The notes under the pieces: model-generated
Told to the model about the DNA's origin: nothing
Databases searched by the model: none
Seen by the model: only the letters and a program-made list of their open reading frames with translations
Position numbers and translations under genes: made by a program
NCBI GenBank assembly: GCA_944739405.2
Contig: OX123186.2
Span: 39,975,551 to 40,039,550, forward strand
Direction: 5' to 3'
DNA: 64,000 bases
Origin: Euclidia mi
Taxonomy: Eukaryota > Arthropoda > Insecta > Lepidoptera > Erebidae
Shown: piece by piece, positions 1-10,229 of the stretch
How the letters are laid out: each line of letters begins with the position of its first letter
Numbering within the stretch: position 1 is the first letter of the stretch

Positions 1-2
1 GT

Positions 3-209
3 TTGAATTACGAAGAAATAAGCTCTATTCTAGACCACAAATCTGGCGAGGAAGAAATAGAAGTTGGGACCAGTTGTAATTGCTGGGTTCTTTACAAGTG
101 TTTAAGATCAAATAATAAGCCAAATATAAAGTTTCAGCAGACAGTTTTGAAATTAGGTTTGGAACTGATACATGAACATTTGGAGGACCGTTACCGGATG
201 CCAACTTAG
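3..209 (+). CDS. Unrecognised open frame at the window edge
   Basis: A frame of about 68 codons runs in from the window edge and begins at TTG, not ATG, so it is either the end of something that starts outside or chance. The translation holds a Cys-Asn-Cys-Trp stretch and ends in a charged helix-like segment before a stop. I do not recognise the family. The following 270 bases are AT-rich, include an AATAAA-like stretch near 322-330, and show nothing else. A transposon-derived protein end is as likely as a host exon. Confidence 0.15.
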   Translation: MNYEEISSILDHKSGEEEIEVGTSCNCWVLYKCLRSNNKPNIKFQQTVLKLGLELIHEHLEDRYRMPT

Positions 210-484
210 TCCATTGCAGTGATCCTCAAAAAAGGTCCAAATCCTACAAGCGCTGTTGCTCAAACTACATTTATATTTGTGTAATAAGGCTGATTTGAGA
301 TCTCAAGTTACCGATTATGTTTAATAAAACGTATTTTCATGAATTGTTTTTTTTTATTTTAAGGATTACAGTCATTTTAGTATGGGGTGTTCCAGCACCC
401 CAGTGTAGGAATAACATGTGCGTCAAATAGTGTAGTATTCTAGGGTTAACAATAACACAAGTAGGTACATTGTTATCAGTTATA

Positions 485-560
485 TCATCATCATCATCAT
501 GTCAGCCTAGGGACGTCCACTGCTGGACATAGGCCTTCCCTTGCTGCGTCATCCGGTCCA
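485..560 (-). repeat. LINE/SINE 3' tail with TCATC repeats
   Basis: Read on the minus strand, this ends in cagcagtggacgtcc, then ctaggctgaca and a run of GAT triplets. That is a 3'-end signature I know from lepidopteran LINEs and their SINE followers. Only the last ~75 bases are present, so it is a heavily 5'-truncated copy. A related but different tail occurs at 37145-37380 and 40085-40322. Confidence 0.55.
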
Positions 561-1048
561 GTTATATAATTATAGATAATTCTCGTTGCTAATGACAAGA
601 TGCCAACATCAGTGTGACAGTTCTTAAATGAAATTAGCCACTAAACAGCCGATTTTTGGTAATTAATTTTGACAGTTCTTAAATCATATTACTCGCCAAA
701 TTTTTCGTTGTGCAAGACGCTAGTGGTGTTTAATATATTTTTTCTCGTTAAATACATCTTAATTCAATTTAAGAATCGTTGTGCAAGTGGGCCTAAATCT
801 TTTCGAAACTCTTTGTAAGACTGACTTGTTATTTTATATTACTTCGTTAATTTAATGTTATACTTACGATCGCAACCACATTACAAATAAGACACAGATA
901 CTCGGCTTTAGTATCATGATCAGTAATATAGTCACATTTCAACTCTGGTTTACTTACGGCTACAATAAAGTCACTTATTCACGGTGATCTTGTTTTTAAT
1001 ACATACTTACTACTATCTGGGTAAGGAGGATGCTGGTTCTTAAAAAAA

Positions 1049-1069
1049 TATATATATATATATATATAT
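1049..1069. repeat. (TA)n microsatellite
   Basis: About ten TA dinucleotides in a row, preceded by an A-run. It lies about 80 bases outside the inverted-repeat element that follows and shows no coding or other signal. Confidence 0.9.
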
Positions 1070-1149
1070 GGAATACAGGTACATCTTCACCCACGTAAAA
1101 CAAGGGTTTCATGTTGTCTCAATAGAAATGTATTTAAAAATAAAGATAG

Positions 1150-2845
1150 TTACTAGTCCAGTCATTATAGGGTTTGACCTCGGAAAATCGACATACCCAG
1201 TATATTACCACGTAAAAACTTGTATTTTGGCATCCTAAAATTGTTCTCAAAAGTCACTTATAATTAATTGGATGTCCGCAAATTTTAAATTCAGGGGTCA
1301 AAGGTCACAAAAATCGATTTATTTTACATTATTGGCAAATATCTCGTTTTCTATGATTTTTACGCTGTTTGTATTTATTATCAATATTGTAAAGAATTAA
1401 ATTCTCTACAACTTTTCTATTTAACATTTTTTTATACCTTGAAATGTTTTAGAGATAGACAGCGTAGAGCGCGCGGTCAGAGAATTATCTGAGGTCAACC
1501 GGTAATCAAAAACTCGTAATATTAAGGTTACAATTTACTGCTAAACATATACCTAATTATCATTTTTTTATTATATTTTAGATTAAATTCATTTTTTGGG
1601 TTAATCATGTATTTTTAATTAAGGGTCAATTTACTTAATAGCAAATAATTAAGAAATTGTTGAGGAAAATACCAAAATTGTATTTTAATTCCAATCTTAT
1701 TTATACTAATGACTTTCTATATAAATAAAGAAGAAAATAAATACATTTTTAATTGAGGTTCTTATCAAACGTGTCATATTATAGATTTATTATAGTCAAA
1801 ATTAATCAAAATTTCGAGATCAAGTTCTAATTTAAATTCTTTTCTTCTTCTTCATCATCATCGTCATCGTCCCTCTGCAGCAGAATTTCCTCTTCATTGT
1901 TGTCTTCAACGACGTGTGTCTCCAAGGCATTCAGGATTTCTGGGTCAAATGTGGTATCATCATTAATATCGGTCTGATATGGTACAGCATTGAGACAAGC
2001 TTGGCCATTACACTGGCCGCAAGCTAAAGAGCACTGTAACCCCGCTTTCCTGCATCCACATCTTGAGCCACAGCCACTTTTGCTGTTACAGAAGATTGTA
2101 TTAAGTAATTCATCTGGAGCAGGTGGTAAAATAGTCATGATAGGTTCCAGGAATCCGTTACGCATAGTCCAACCCCATCCTTGAGGTTCTAAATCATGCC
2201 CTAACCAAGTTTGAATCTTATAATAAATGTGATTGAAATGTACGTGAGCTGCTCCACTCTTTGGTGGAATATTTGATAAATGCACAGGTTTATTCGGTTT
2301 TGCTAACTTGACGTATAGTGCATAACGGAGATAATCGATATAAAGAGATTATGAGTGTTATTGAATTGATACATTTTTGAATTATTATAAAAAAAGATTG
2401 AATTTAAACTAAAAGTTAATTAAAAATGATAATTATATGTTTAGAAATAAATTATAACCTTAATATTTCGAGTTTTTGATCGAGACTAACAGTTGACCGC
2501 AGATAATTCTCTGACCGCGCGCTCTACGCCTTCTATCTCGAAAACAGTTCAAGGTATAAAAAAACGTTAAATAGAAAAGTTGTAGAGAATTAAATTTTAT
2601 ACAATATTGATAATAAATACAAATAGCGTACAACCCATAGAAAACGAGATATTTGCAAAAAAATTAAAAAAGAAACGAGTTTTGTGACCTTTGACCCCTG
2701 AATTTAAAACTTGCGGACATCCAATAATATGTGACTTGAGAACAGTTTTAGGATGCCAAAATACAAGTTTTTACGTGGTAATATACTAGGTTTGCCGATT
2801 TTCCGAGATTTGCACCTAATTTGGCCTAAAATTACTGGACTAGAA
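1150..2845. mobile_element. DNA-transposon-like element with ~350-bp inverted repeats
   Basis: Two long arms, about 1153-1512 and 2470-2842, are inverted copies of each other with scattered differences and a short indel. Shared landmarks include the outer ctagtccagt / actggactag ends, tattaccacgtaaaaacttg, a ggggtcaaaggtcac core, and an inner block around gagcgcgcggtcagagaatt. Between them lies a minus-strand frame with a CXC cysteine cluster. Long inverted arms around a coding remnant fit a decayed cut-and-paste transposon. I could not settle a target-site duplication, and the superfamily is not clear to me. Confidence 0.7.
1827..2348 (-). pseudogene. C-terminal remnant of a CXC-domain (tesmin/TSO1-like) transposon protein
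   Basis: The frame is open from about 2348 but has no ATG at its start, so it is the tail of a longer protein. It begins with a hydrophobic segment (Y-L-R-Y-A-L-Y), passes through a W-rich stretch (Q-T-W-L-G ... G-W-G-W) and then a cysteine cluster, CGSRCGCRKAGLQCSLACGQ, continuing with C-N-G-Q-A-C. This is the CXC-X4-C pattern of tesmin/TSO1-like Zn-binding domains. It ends in an acidic D/E run. Similar C-termini (APD-LL-x-x-I then CxC) occur in many arthropod uncharacterised proteins that I regard as transposon-derived. That family link is from memory, not from a search. Its position inside matching inverted repeats supports a transposon origin. Confidence 0.6.
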
Positions 2846-2849
2846 ATAC

Positions 2850-4960
2850 TAAATCATGTATGTCAAATTTACAATAATCGTAGGTACTGATTTGAAATTT
2901 GGTCAAACATATAAAAAGGTATGATGTCCCTAAAGGGCACAGTTATATACTTATTTTTATCAAACCACCTAAGTTTTTTAACGTATGGAAAACATAGTCT
3001 TAAATTATTTTATGATAGAAGCATTAAAAAATTACCAAATCCAGAAAACAAACTTCTGCAACAACAAGGTCTAAATCAGTTTCGTTGTGGAAAAACAAAA
3101 TAAATCCTCCCACAATCTACTTAGTGCATGTCTTTTGCCTGATATGGTGAAACTATTGGACTAACACAATGGAGTTAAAATTCGAGCACAGGGCTAGCGA
3201 AAGTATTATAAATGGCACTATTTAGATCTATCTATCTGCAAAATTGTTGCTTATAACCAGTCGAAACGTGAAGGACATATTCCTGAACTAAAGTTTAAAT
3301 ATCGTTCAGCTTTTAAAAGCAGGTAAATTGAATATGAATAAGGTTATATACGTAGGTGACGCGATCGGTACTCTGTAGTGGATTGGGGCTATTCATCTTA
3401 CTCGCGCGCTGATACTGACACCGGAGCTTACGTTAGCCAGAAATCGAGTGGAATAAGAGACAGTACTATGGAGTGCTTTTCAAATAACAGTAGTGGAATT
3501 TTTATGCATGCAGCGATAGTCTATGTTGTGCTTATTTTTTAAATCATGGTTAAACGATTTATTTTCCTATGACGAGACGATATGTATTTAACTAACAACT
3601 TTCCACCAGAACTCTTTTTGAGGTTTATATCGAGGTAATTCATAAGATGAAAACATGAGAAACAAAACCACGGACATTTTGACAGCCGTGTTGTAGAGTT
3701 TCTCAAATCCCTCGCCTTTCAAATTCCACTTTCTCCTCTTGTGTATATAGTACGCTCGCCTCCAGTATAGTTCTATAGACGCGACATTAATAGCGTAATT
3801 GCGTGGATTGTATTGCGATTCCTCTTCTTCGGTTTACACCAAAAAAACAGGCATATCGTCCGAATCAACCTCCTGTTACAAAGTGATGATGTTCCAGATG
3901 CACCACTTCTAGGTAGATTCGGCAAAGAAATTCTTCGCCGAATCGGCATTTAATCAGCTTTGCCTGTGTGTGATCAAGAACCTTCTTGTTACTACTTACG
4001 TATTTTTCTGAGAAATGTGACTTGCATCAGAATAACCTCAAACTCTTCCATGATATTGAAGGCCTATTGGATGAATACCAAGAACTCGTATGAGCTCTTG
4101 TACACACATAGCGCGGGTAAAGTTGCGCAGAACTATTGATTAAATAATATTTAATTAATTAACTCGCACTACTGACGTAATGTAAGTATTTTTTTTTGGC
4201 GGTGACATGAATTTCGTTATAAGCTAATTATGAACTCGACACAGTTACTCGTCGCAGTTACTCTTCTGCTCTTAATTTTTGCGTGCAGCCATAAAAAGAA
4301 GTTTATTGTGTGAATGTGAATCTAGAACTACAATGTGTATTTTTTGTTTTTAACGACGAGTGTAATTTTCTTTATTGGTATGAAATACAAATACTTAGAC
4401 AATTTTTAAGTTCCTATATGATGGAATTGTTATAATTATTTTCTTCAATTAGGACGACATTTTGTGACGAAATCGTTTTGTGTTTTTTCTTCTTTGTGTC
4501 AGTAGAAATTTAATATAGCTAATGTACTTCACATTTTCACAAACAAGGTGAAACGAAATAAAATCACACAAACAAAGTAACGTAAGTAAAAACCTACAAC
4601 ATTGCCTTTATTAAAAATTTATGTGATTTTAACTTTGTTTACCAGTGTTGCTTTGATTAAATAGAAAGAAGATGGAGTAGATAGAAATAATTGTTTTCTT
4701 TTATTTTCAAAAACTCACTAAAAATATAATTTTATTTATTAAAGCGAATTAGTGATAATTTGACATTAATTTGACCAACGGATTCAAAAAACGTCCAGAC
4801 TCTAACAATATATGCGTGACTACCAACATTGTGAAATTGCAAGTAAAAAAATAAGATATCGTCGTTTTGTGTATGTTTTCACTTCACATACATATTTACA
4901 CGAAATTTGAATATAATCAATCTTGATAAAAATCCTAAAATATCACAAAGAACGACTCGT
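2850..4960. other. Unassigned AT-rich DNA
   Basis: Just over 2 kb without a frame, RNA gene or repeat end that I can support. It has long A/T runs and many stops in all frames. A short frame at 2921-3103 has no recognisable content. Confidence 0.5.
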
Positions 4961-4962
4961 AA

Positions 4963-5175
4963 TTTATCTGTGCAAGGGGCACTTGGCCACTCTACACGGG
5001 AATGGATACTCGTCCTCACCTGCCAGCGTTAGTGAATAGCCGACGGGTCAGAGTTCGCGCCGTGATCGACATGAGCCTGAATAGACACTGGATAACCCTT
5101 TCACTGAGCAGTCAAAAATACGAGATAAAACCGCCCGAGGCATTGCCTTTTTCAGGTCAACTCATTAATCAATAA
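4963..5175 (+). CDS. Short coding-like patch, possible exon or TE remnant
   Basis: An open frame of about 70 codons, with an ATG at 4998, stands out because its base composition is more balanced than the AT-rich DNA on both sides. The translation is basic in the middle (R-R-V-R-V-R) and rich in P, L and S. A pyrimidine-rich tract ending in CAG lies just before its end (near 5151-5156), which would fit a splice acceptor, but no partner exon is visible. I do not recognise the protein. A fossil transposon segment is equally possible. Confidence 0.15.
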   Translation, partial: FICARGTWPLYTGMDTRPHLPALVNSRRVRVRAVIDMSLNRHWITLSLSSQKYEIKPPEALPFSGQLINQ

Positions 5176-6590
5176 AGATGGTCGTAATTCGGCAGCTTTT
5201 AGTTTTTATATTTCCACCTAAATTGAGACATTGTGCTTTTATACTCGTCTTCCACGTAAAAGAAAAAGGATTCTTTTTATACTACCTGCTAAGCCATCTC
5301 AAAAAAGCAGCTGTGTCAAAATTATGTTTAAATTAAACTACGCGTTAAAAACGTTATTTTATGTGAATAAATCTTGCCATAATTTGGCCGATTTTCTGTT
5401 ACCTGTATACACGGTCACATTCTCTTTACAAACATGAATATATATTATATCACAGATATAACATAACCTTACACGTCTCATATATATTCCGCAAATCAAC
5501 TTGAAGGATTTCCAGCAACATTCTTTGAGTCGTTTGAGAACGTAAAAGGGAATAAATCAACACACATCTATTCGAACTAGATCAAATTTAATCAATTGAG
5601 ATACAATACTTCAAAGAACTCCCAACTTTCATATTTTCCCTGCGGATAAGTTTGTGGGTATCTGCACAACTCTGTTCTCATACGCTTGATATTTTTGTTT
5701 TCTAGTTTAAATAACTTTTTTTTATACTCCTTTCGACCAATACAACGCGGTGAATACATTTTGAATATTGTTTGCTAATGAAACTCGTATACAATTCGAT
5801 TTATACGAACTGTGTATTTAACAGTTTACATGTTTACGTAATAACTTTATGTAAATAACAAGAAAAAGATCTCGATAGCTCTTTGTCTACCGGCAACATT
5901 GCTTAGTATTTCACTGAACTATTAACATTTCATTACATTGTGTTCAACCATTACGCTCATATCCAAAATTTGTAACCATAATTATTACGTATGTACAAAT
6001 ACAAACACCAATGTCTGTATTATTTTATTTTATACTGAATATTATGATCTACACAATTTACGTAGGTACCTACTTACATGCAAACTAAGAGCCGCTACTA
6101 TAAGAAATACTACTATTAGATGGCCGTATATTAAAAACATTACCAATGTACATACACCTACGAGCCACAGCCAAAATTGGGCTTGTATTAAGATCCAAAA
6201 AACATAATAGAAAACTCCTGAGCCATGCCAAGGTTCCAAATCATAATGGAAATTCACTTTTTAGCCCGACAAGGCAATCAATACAAATTAATTCAGTGCG
6301 TGATTCGCTTGTCAAATAGAGTCGGTTCAATATGACTCCACTCGATTTACGGATTAATTGAAAGAGGTTGACCACGGATTTAATCCTTTTCTCCCTACCG
6401 TCCAAGCGACGAGATGTCAGCAAATGACGTAGTTGTATAATCTTATCGGACATCGGGGGGAAACTTTCCGTTGTTTGTTACGAATTACAAGATCCATTTA
6501 CGATAGGATGAATAAAAACAATATCTTTTCTCTCAAAAAGTATCAGTTTCGATATTTGTACAAATATAGATACGTCGTATTAGATAACAT
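5176..6590. other. Unassigned AT-rich DNA
   Basis: Several short frames (5231-5437, 5938-6257 on both strands, 6241-6453) overlap each other, lack domain content and are rich in codons favoured by AT bias. I read them as chance. No repeat ends were recognised. Confidence 0.45.
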
Positions 6591-6596
6591 AACATA

Positions 6597-6841
6597 ACTT
6601 CACGCCTTTTATCCCCGAAGGTGTAGGCAGAGGTGTATTACACATCCACGCTTCGCCAGTTATATTTGGCCTATTGCCATCTATCGGGCCCATTGTTAAG
6701 CGAGCGATAATTAACATTTTAATACACACATAACTTCGAAAAGTCAGAGAAAAGTGAGGAGTGGTGATGGGTAACTGGGGAACCCGAGACCATCGTATCG
6801 GCAGTCCGTTACGTACACCACTGGGTTATCGCCGCTGCATA
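6597..6841 (-). mobile_element. Composite of two SINE fragments
   Basis: The left 90 bases match the 3' tail of the SINE family seen at 8125 and 25004 (minus sense, cccgaagg-tgtaggcagaggtgta). From about 6700 the sequence switches to another tRNA-derived family, also seen at 38775-38955, with the shared block agcgataattaacattttaa and aacttcgaaaagtc, and a degraded tRNA-like head near 6800-6841. The junction at about 6695 means one SINE landed in or next to the other, or that the unit is a chimera. Confidence 0.6.
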
Positions 6842-7194
6842 TTAGATAACAGTCCAAAATTATGTTTAGGACAACATATCTGACATTTCAGGTGACAAGT
6901 GACTAGTCTATTGTGAATTTGTTTTTTTGTTGAAACTCAATTTTCTATCGGTTGAGCGCGTTAATCTCAGGTACTACGGGTACGATTTGACAGTAGATAC
7001 CTATTTACGTAGATAGGTATTTGACTTCATCCAAGATTACTTTAGAAACTGGTAAAGCTATATTCCGTGGTTTAGGCCTGTATCAGTATATTCAAGGTTA
7101 CTCTCAATGAACTTCATAACAGCCGGGGCAAGCGATAGTTGACATTACGCTCAAAACTTCGAAATGTCAGTGGTGGGCGCAATACAAAAAAATC

Positions 7195-7385
7195 TTCCAT
7201 TACTGACTGACTGACAGATAATGTACAGTTGCAACTATTGGGCACAAGAGACTGAAATTGGTATGTATGTCTTTTCTGAAGCATAGAAGGGCGCTAAGAA
7301 GGGAACTTTTCCCTGAATTTGCCTCGGCATCGGTAAGAAACTTAATTAAAAAATATGATGTGCCAGCGTAGCTGCGGGCATCTTA
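7195..7385 (+). mobile_element. Fragment of a mini-Helitron family (plus sense)
   Basis: This starts near actgactgactgacag and runs through ttgggcacaagagactgaaa to agcgtagctgcgggc. It is the reverse complement of the unit that is complete at 37916-38122 and 60488-60694, but diverged and without clear CTAG and TC termini. It is an old copy of the same non-autonomous family. Confidence 0.6.
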
Positions 7386-8124
7386 TAGTATAATAATATC
7401 GTCCGCAACTCATGCGTGGTTATCTGATCGCAATTTAATCGTAAAAAATATTTTATGCCAAAGGAACATCTGATAAATACACTTATTTTTATAATAATAT
7501 TCTTAAGACACAGACATGTTATAGAGGAATTATTCCGAGGCACAGGGCAAATAGTCGTAATCACACATAAACATTATTTTGTCTTGAGTGGGCATCATAC
7601 TTACGACTTCCAGCTTAGCAGTAAGGACTACTAACTAACCTCTATACCAACAGGTCAATCAGTAATCTCCATTTAATACAAATAAAGATTTATATCAGGA
7701 AGCTAATAGTATACACAAGCTTAACACTTACCTATCGCTTGGGAGATCATTCCTATAGTTCGTATTATTACCTTTCACGTGTGATTTCCCCAGACGCTCC
7801 TAATAGGTTGTCACCTACTACAGATAAAAGCGATTCCAACTTCATAAATACTTAGGTGCGTCTTACATTATGTATTCGATTATTTTTTTAATAATCGAAT
7901 TCGGGTTTACTAAGCCGATGTTATCGATAAAAATGGATCATCGTGTTCGAGTAAACGTATGAATAGTAATCCTGTACATAAAACATGAGTATATAGAATT
8001 GCCTTTTTATATTATAATATATCAAAATGTATCATATATTCGAACGTGCGGACAAGGAAAACTTCAAACAGAATATTGTTAGCGTGATGGTTGATGTATT
8101 GAGGATATTTGTTAGAGTGTATAG

Positions 8125-8372
8125 TCTCACGCTTGTATCCCCGAAGGAGTAGGCAGAGGTGTAAATATTACACCCACATTTCGCCATGAATTTTTAGGTC
8201 CCATGTAATAGGGGGCGAGCCTATTGTCGTTACCGGACACATCACCAGACTCCGGGCTGCTACTGAGTATTCGGAAAAACCCAGTAACACTTTTGTCCGA
8301 CCCGGATATCGAACCCTGGACCTCCGATCAGCAGTCACATACGCTATCCACTGGACCACGGAGGTAGTCAAA
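8125..8372 (-). mobile_element. tRNA-derived SINE, near full length (family A)
   Basis: On the minus strand this has a tRNA-like head with a B-box-like gttcgatatccggg (8305-8318), an A-box-like region near 8335-8360, a middle block ending near tcatggcgaaatgtggg, and the 3' tail containing cccttcggggatac-type sequence. The matching plus-strand copy at 25004-25235 shows the same order. The frame on this segment is an artefact of the SINE. RNA polymerase III would be expected to drive the intact family. Confidence 0.8.
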
Positions 8373-8439
8373 GTCAGGCTTGTTAGAGTGCTAAGGTAAA
8401 ATACGAGTATATACTTGTATACATATTATTATAAATTCC

Positions 8440-8500
8440 TGGCAAAATGTGGGTGTAATACTACACCTCTGCCTACCCCTTCGGGGATACAGGCGTGAGT
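8440..8500 (+). mobile_element. SINE family A, 3' tail fragment
   Basis: Only the last ~60 bases of the family are present, from the aaaatgtgggtgtaata block to the aggcgtgag tail. It lies about 70 bases beyond the minus-strand copy at 8125-8372 and in opposite orientation, so the two can pair as an inverted repeat. Confidence 0.75.
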
Positions 8501-8737
8501 ACGTATGTATAAATAAGTGGCAACCATAGCGTTGTAGTCCAAAGTTGTAGTTTATAACACGTAGAAAATCGTACAGTATGACAGTACAAATTTCGACGTA
8601 CTTGGCATGTTTCTAATTCAAATATATACATCAATATTCGGGATAGTTGGGCTTTGTTGGGCTATGAGAAAAACTGTACGGAAATAACTTAGGGCACTTT
8701 TTTCTTTTCGTTTAAATACTTAGTGAAGAAAATTGAA

Positions 8738-8800
8738 TCCGATTAGACTAGAATGCGGACCCCGGGTTCTAACTGGGATAACGCTAGCAGGATGATGATG
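8738..8800 (+). mobile_element. RTE-type LINE extreme 3' end
   Basis: A sixty-base remnant. In one frame it reads as a basic stretch followed by N-W-D-N-A-S-R and a run of Met codons made by gatgatgatg. This is how I remember lepidopteran RTE-like LINEs ending. It is too short to be certain. Confidence 0.4.
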
Positions 8801-8924
8801 ACTAAGTGAAGAATATATTTAATATGAACAACTGTCATTCCAAGACAGGCAGATCGGTGAAAACTAGCAAGATACGATTTTATTTACTCGTGACATTTTT
8901 GCGAACTTACAACACTCGGCGGAG

Positions 8925-9075
8925 TGTCAAGCGGCGGCCGCTTAAACCGCTATGCCAAAGGTGCAGTCGTGGTTCGATCACCACCCGCAACAATACTCTG
9001 TTCACAAATCGTTGTTCCGAGTCCAGATGTACCTACATTGTAATCGTTGAAGGCTATAAACCACAAGAAAATATC
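8925..9075 (+). mobile_element. tRNA-derived SINE, degraded
   Basis: The segment gcggccgcttaaaccgctat followed by gtggttcgatcaccacc has the spacing of a tRNA A box and B box. The 3' part (cacaaatcgttgttccgagt) fits the body of a common lepidopteran SINE type. No real tRNA cloverleaf can be folded, so it is not a tRNA gene. The overlapping 99-codon frame is a by-product. Confidence 0.5.
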
Positions 9076-9079
9076 GATT

Positions 9080-9760
9080 GGTTTAAAGATTTAAGTCAAT
9101 TTTAAATCCGCTCCCGCTACACTCGTCACTAAAAGCTATGTCTACAAACAGTTGGGCTAGGATAATGATCTCCGGAATGGAGGGAGGGCTGCGGATTACT
9201 TTTCTCAATAAACTCGCCGCAATAAATATTTGATAAATTATACGGAACAACGTTAATTTTTAACTAATTGCGTGCTTTTGTTGTCATGTCTGCTTAAAAT
9301 GCTTTTAATTTGAATAAAACTATTTGGCTTGATAGTAGAACAGTTCTTCGCTGCCATTTCGTAATTATATAATTATACAGGAATATTTTCTGCTTGGCAA
9401 GTTTTTGTTCGAATGGTCCACAATTGTGAAGGTACTTGAGCGAAACTGAGCTAAGTGATCAGGGATCTAGCTCTTAGGCGACTGAGAGAATTTGAAGTGA
9501 CACTTACAGACGTCTCCTTAAGTGGACAGCAAACCGACAAATGCAATTGTAAGTGTCACAGACAGCCTACATTGCGCTGGGAATTACAATATCGCTTGAG
9601 TTAAACTTGCTAGCAAACAAAGGGATAACACATATTATAACGTTTAATAATATATTAAAAGCTTAACACCAATTGAATTCCGTATGCATTCAAGTGTAAT
9701 TTGCTATTAAGATGACTTTTTGAAGACTAGTTACAGTGGGACAGAAGATATTATTATTAT
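9080..9760. other. Unassigned DNA
   Basis: About 680 bases with no supported frame or repeat end. It abuts the LINE remnant that follows. Confidence 0.4.
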
Positions 9761-9764
9761 TTTA

Positions 9765-10225
9765 TATCGCACGTAGACTTGAAAGTAGAATAAATGCTGT
9801 AGAAATGAGAGCACTAAGAAGTATGTGTGGTGTATCTTTGACCGACAGAGTATAGAATTGTGTGATACGAGAGTGGTTTGGGGTAAAAGAAGATGTAGTG
9901 ACAAGCATCGAGAACGGCATAATAAGATGGTTTGGGCACATGGAGAGGATGGATGACGAAAGACTGACAAAGGAGATATATAAGGCAATTGTGAATGGGA
10001 CAGGACGAAGGGGAAGACCTAGGCGGACGTTCTCTGACATCACAGATTGGAGACATCCTATAAAAGGGCAGGTCAGAAGTACCCTAAACAGAAGAGCATG
10101 CATGAGAAACTTGATGGGAGTGAATGGAGCAAGAGAGGTATGTCAAGATCGTTGCAAATGGCGTTCCGTAGTCTCTGCCTACCCTTCTGGGAAACGGGCG
10201 TGAGTCTATGTATGTATATATGTAC
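9765..10225 (+). pseudogene. 3' end of an RTE-type LINE (end of RT ORF plus tail)
   Basis: The frame 9862-10203 translates to the C-terminal region of RTE-clade LINE proteins: R-W-F-G-H-M-E-R-M-D, then G-R-R-G-R-P-R-R-T, then a closing W-R-S-V-V-S-A-Y-P-S-G-K-R-A, all typical of that clade. Coding similarity continues upstream to about 9765 (alternating R, A-L-R-S-M-C-G) but crosses a stop near 9855, so the copy is dead. The stop is followed by a tatgtatgtatatatg tail at 10203-10225. The upstream RT and endonuclease are missing, as is usual for 5'-truncated LINE copies. The last coding bases and tail resemble the 3' end of SINE family A. Confidence 0.85.
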
Positions 10226-10229
10226 GTAG

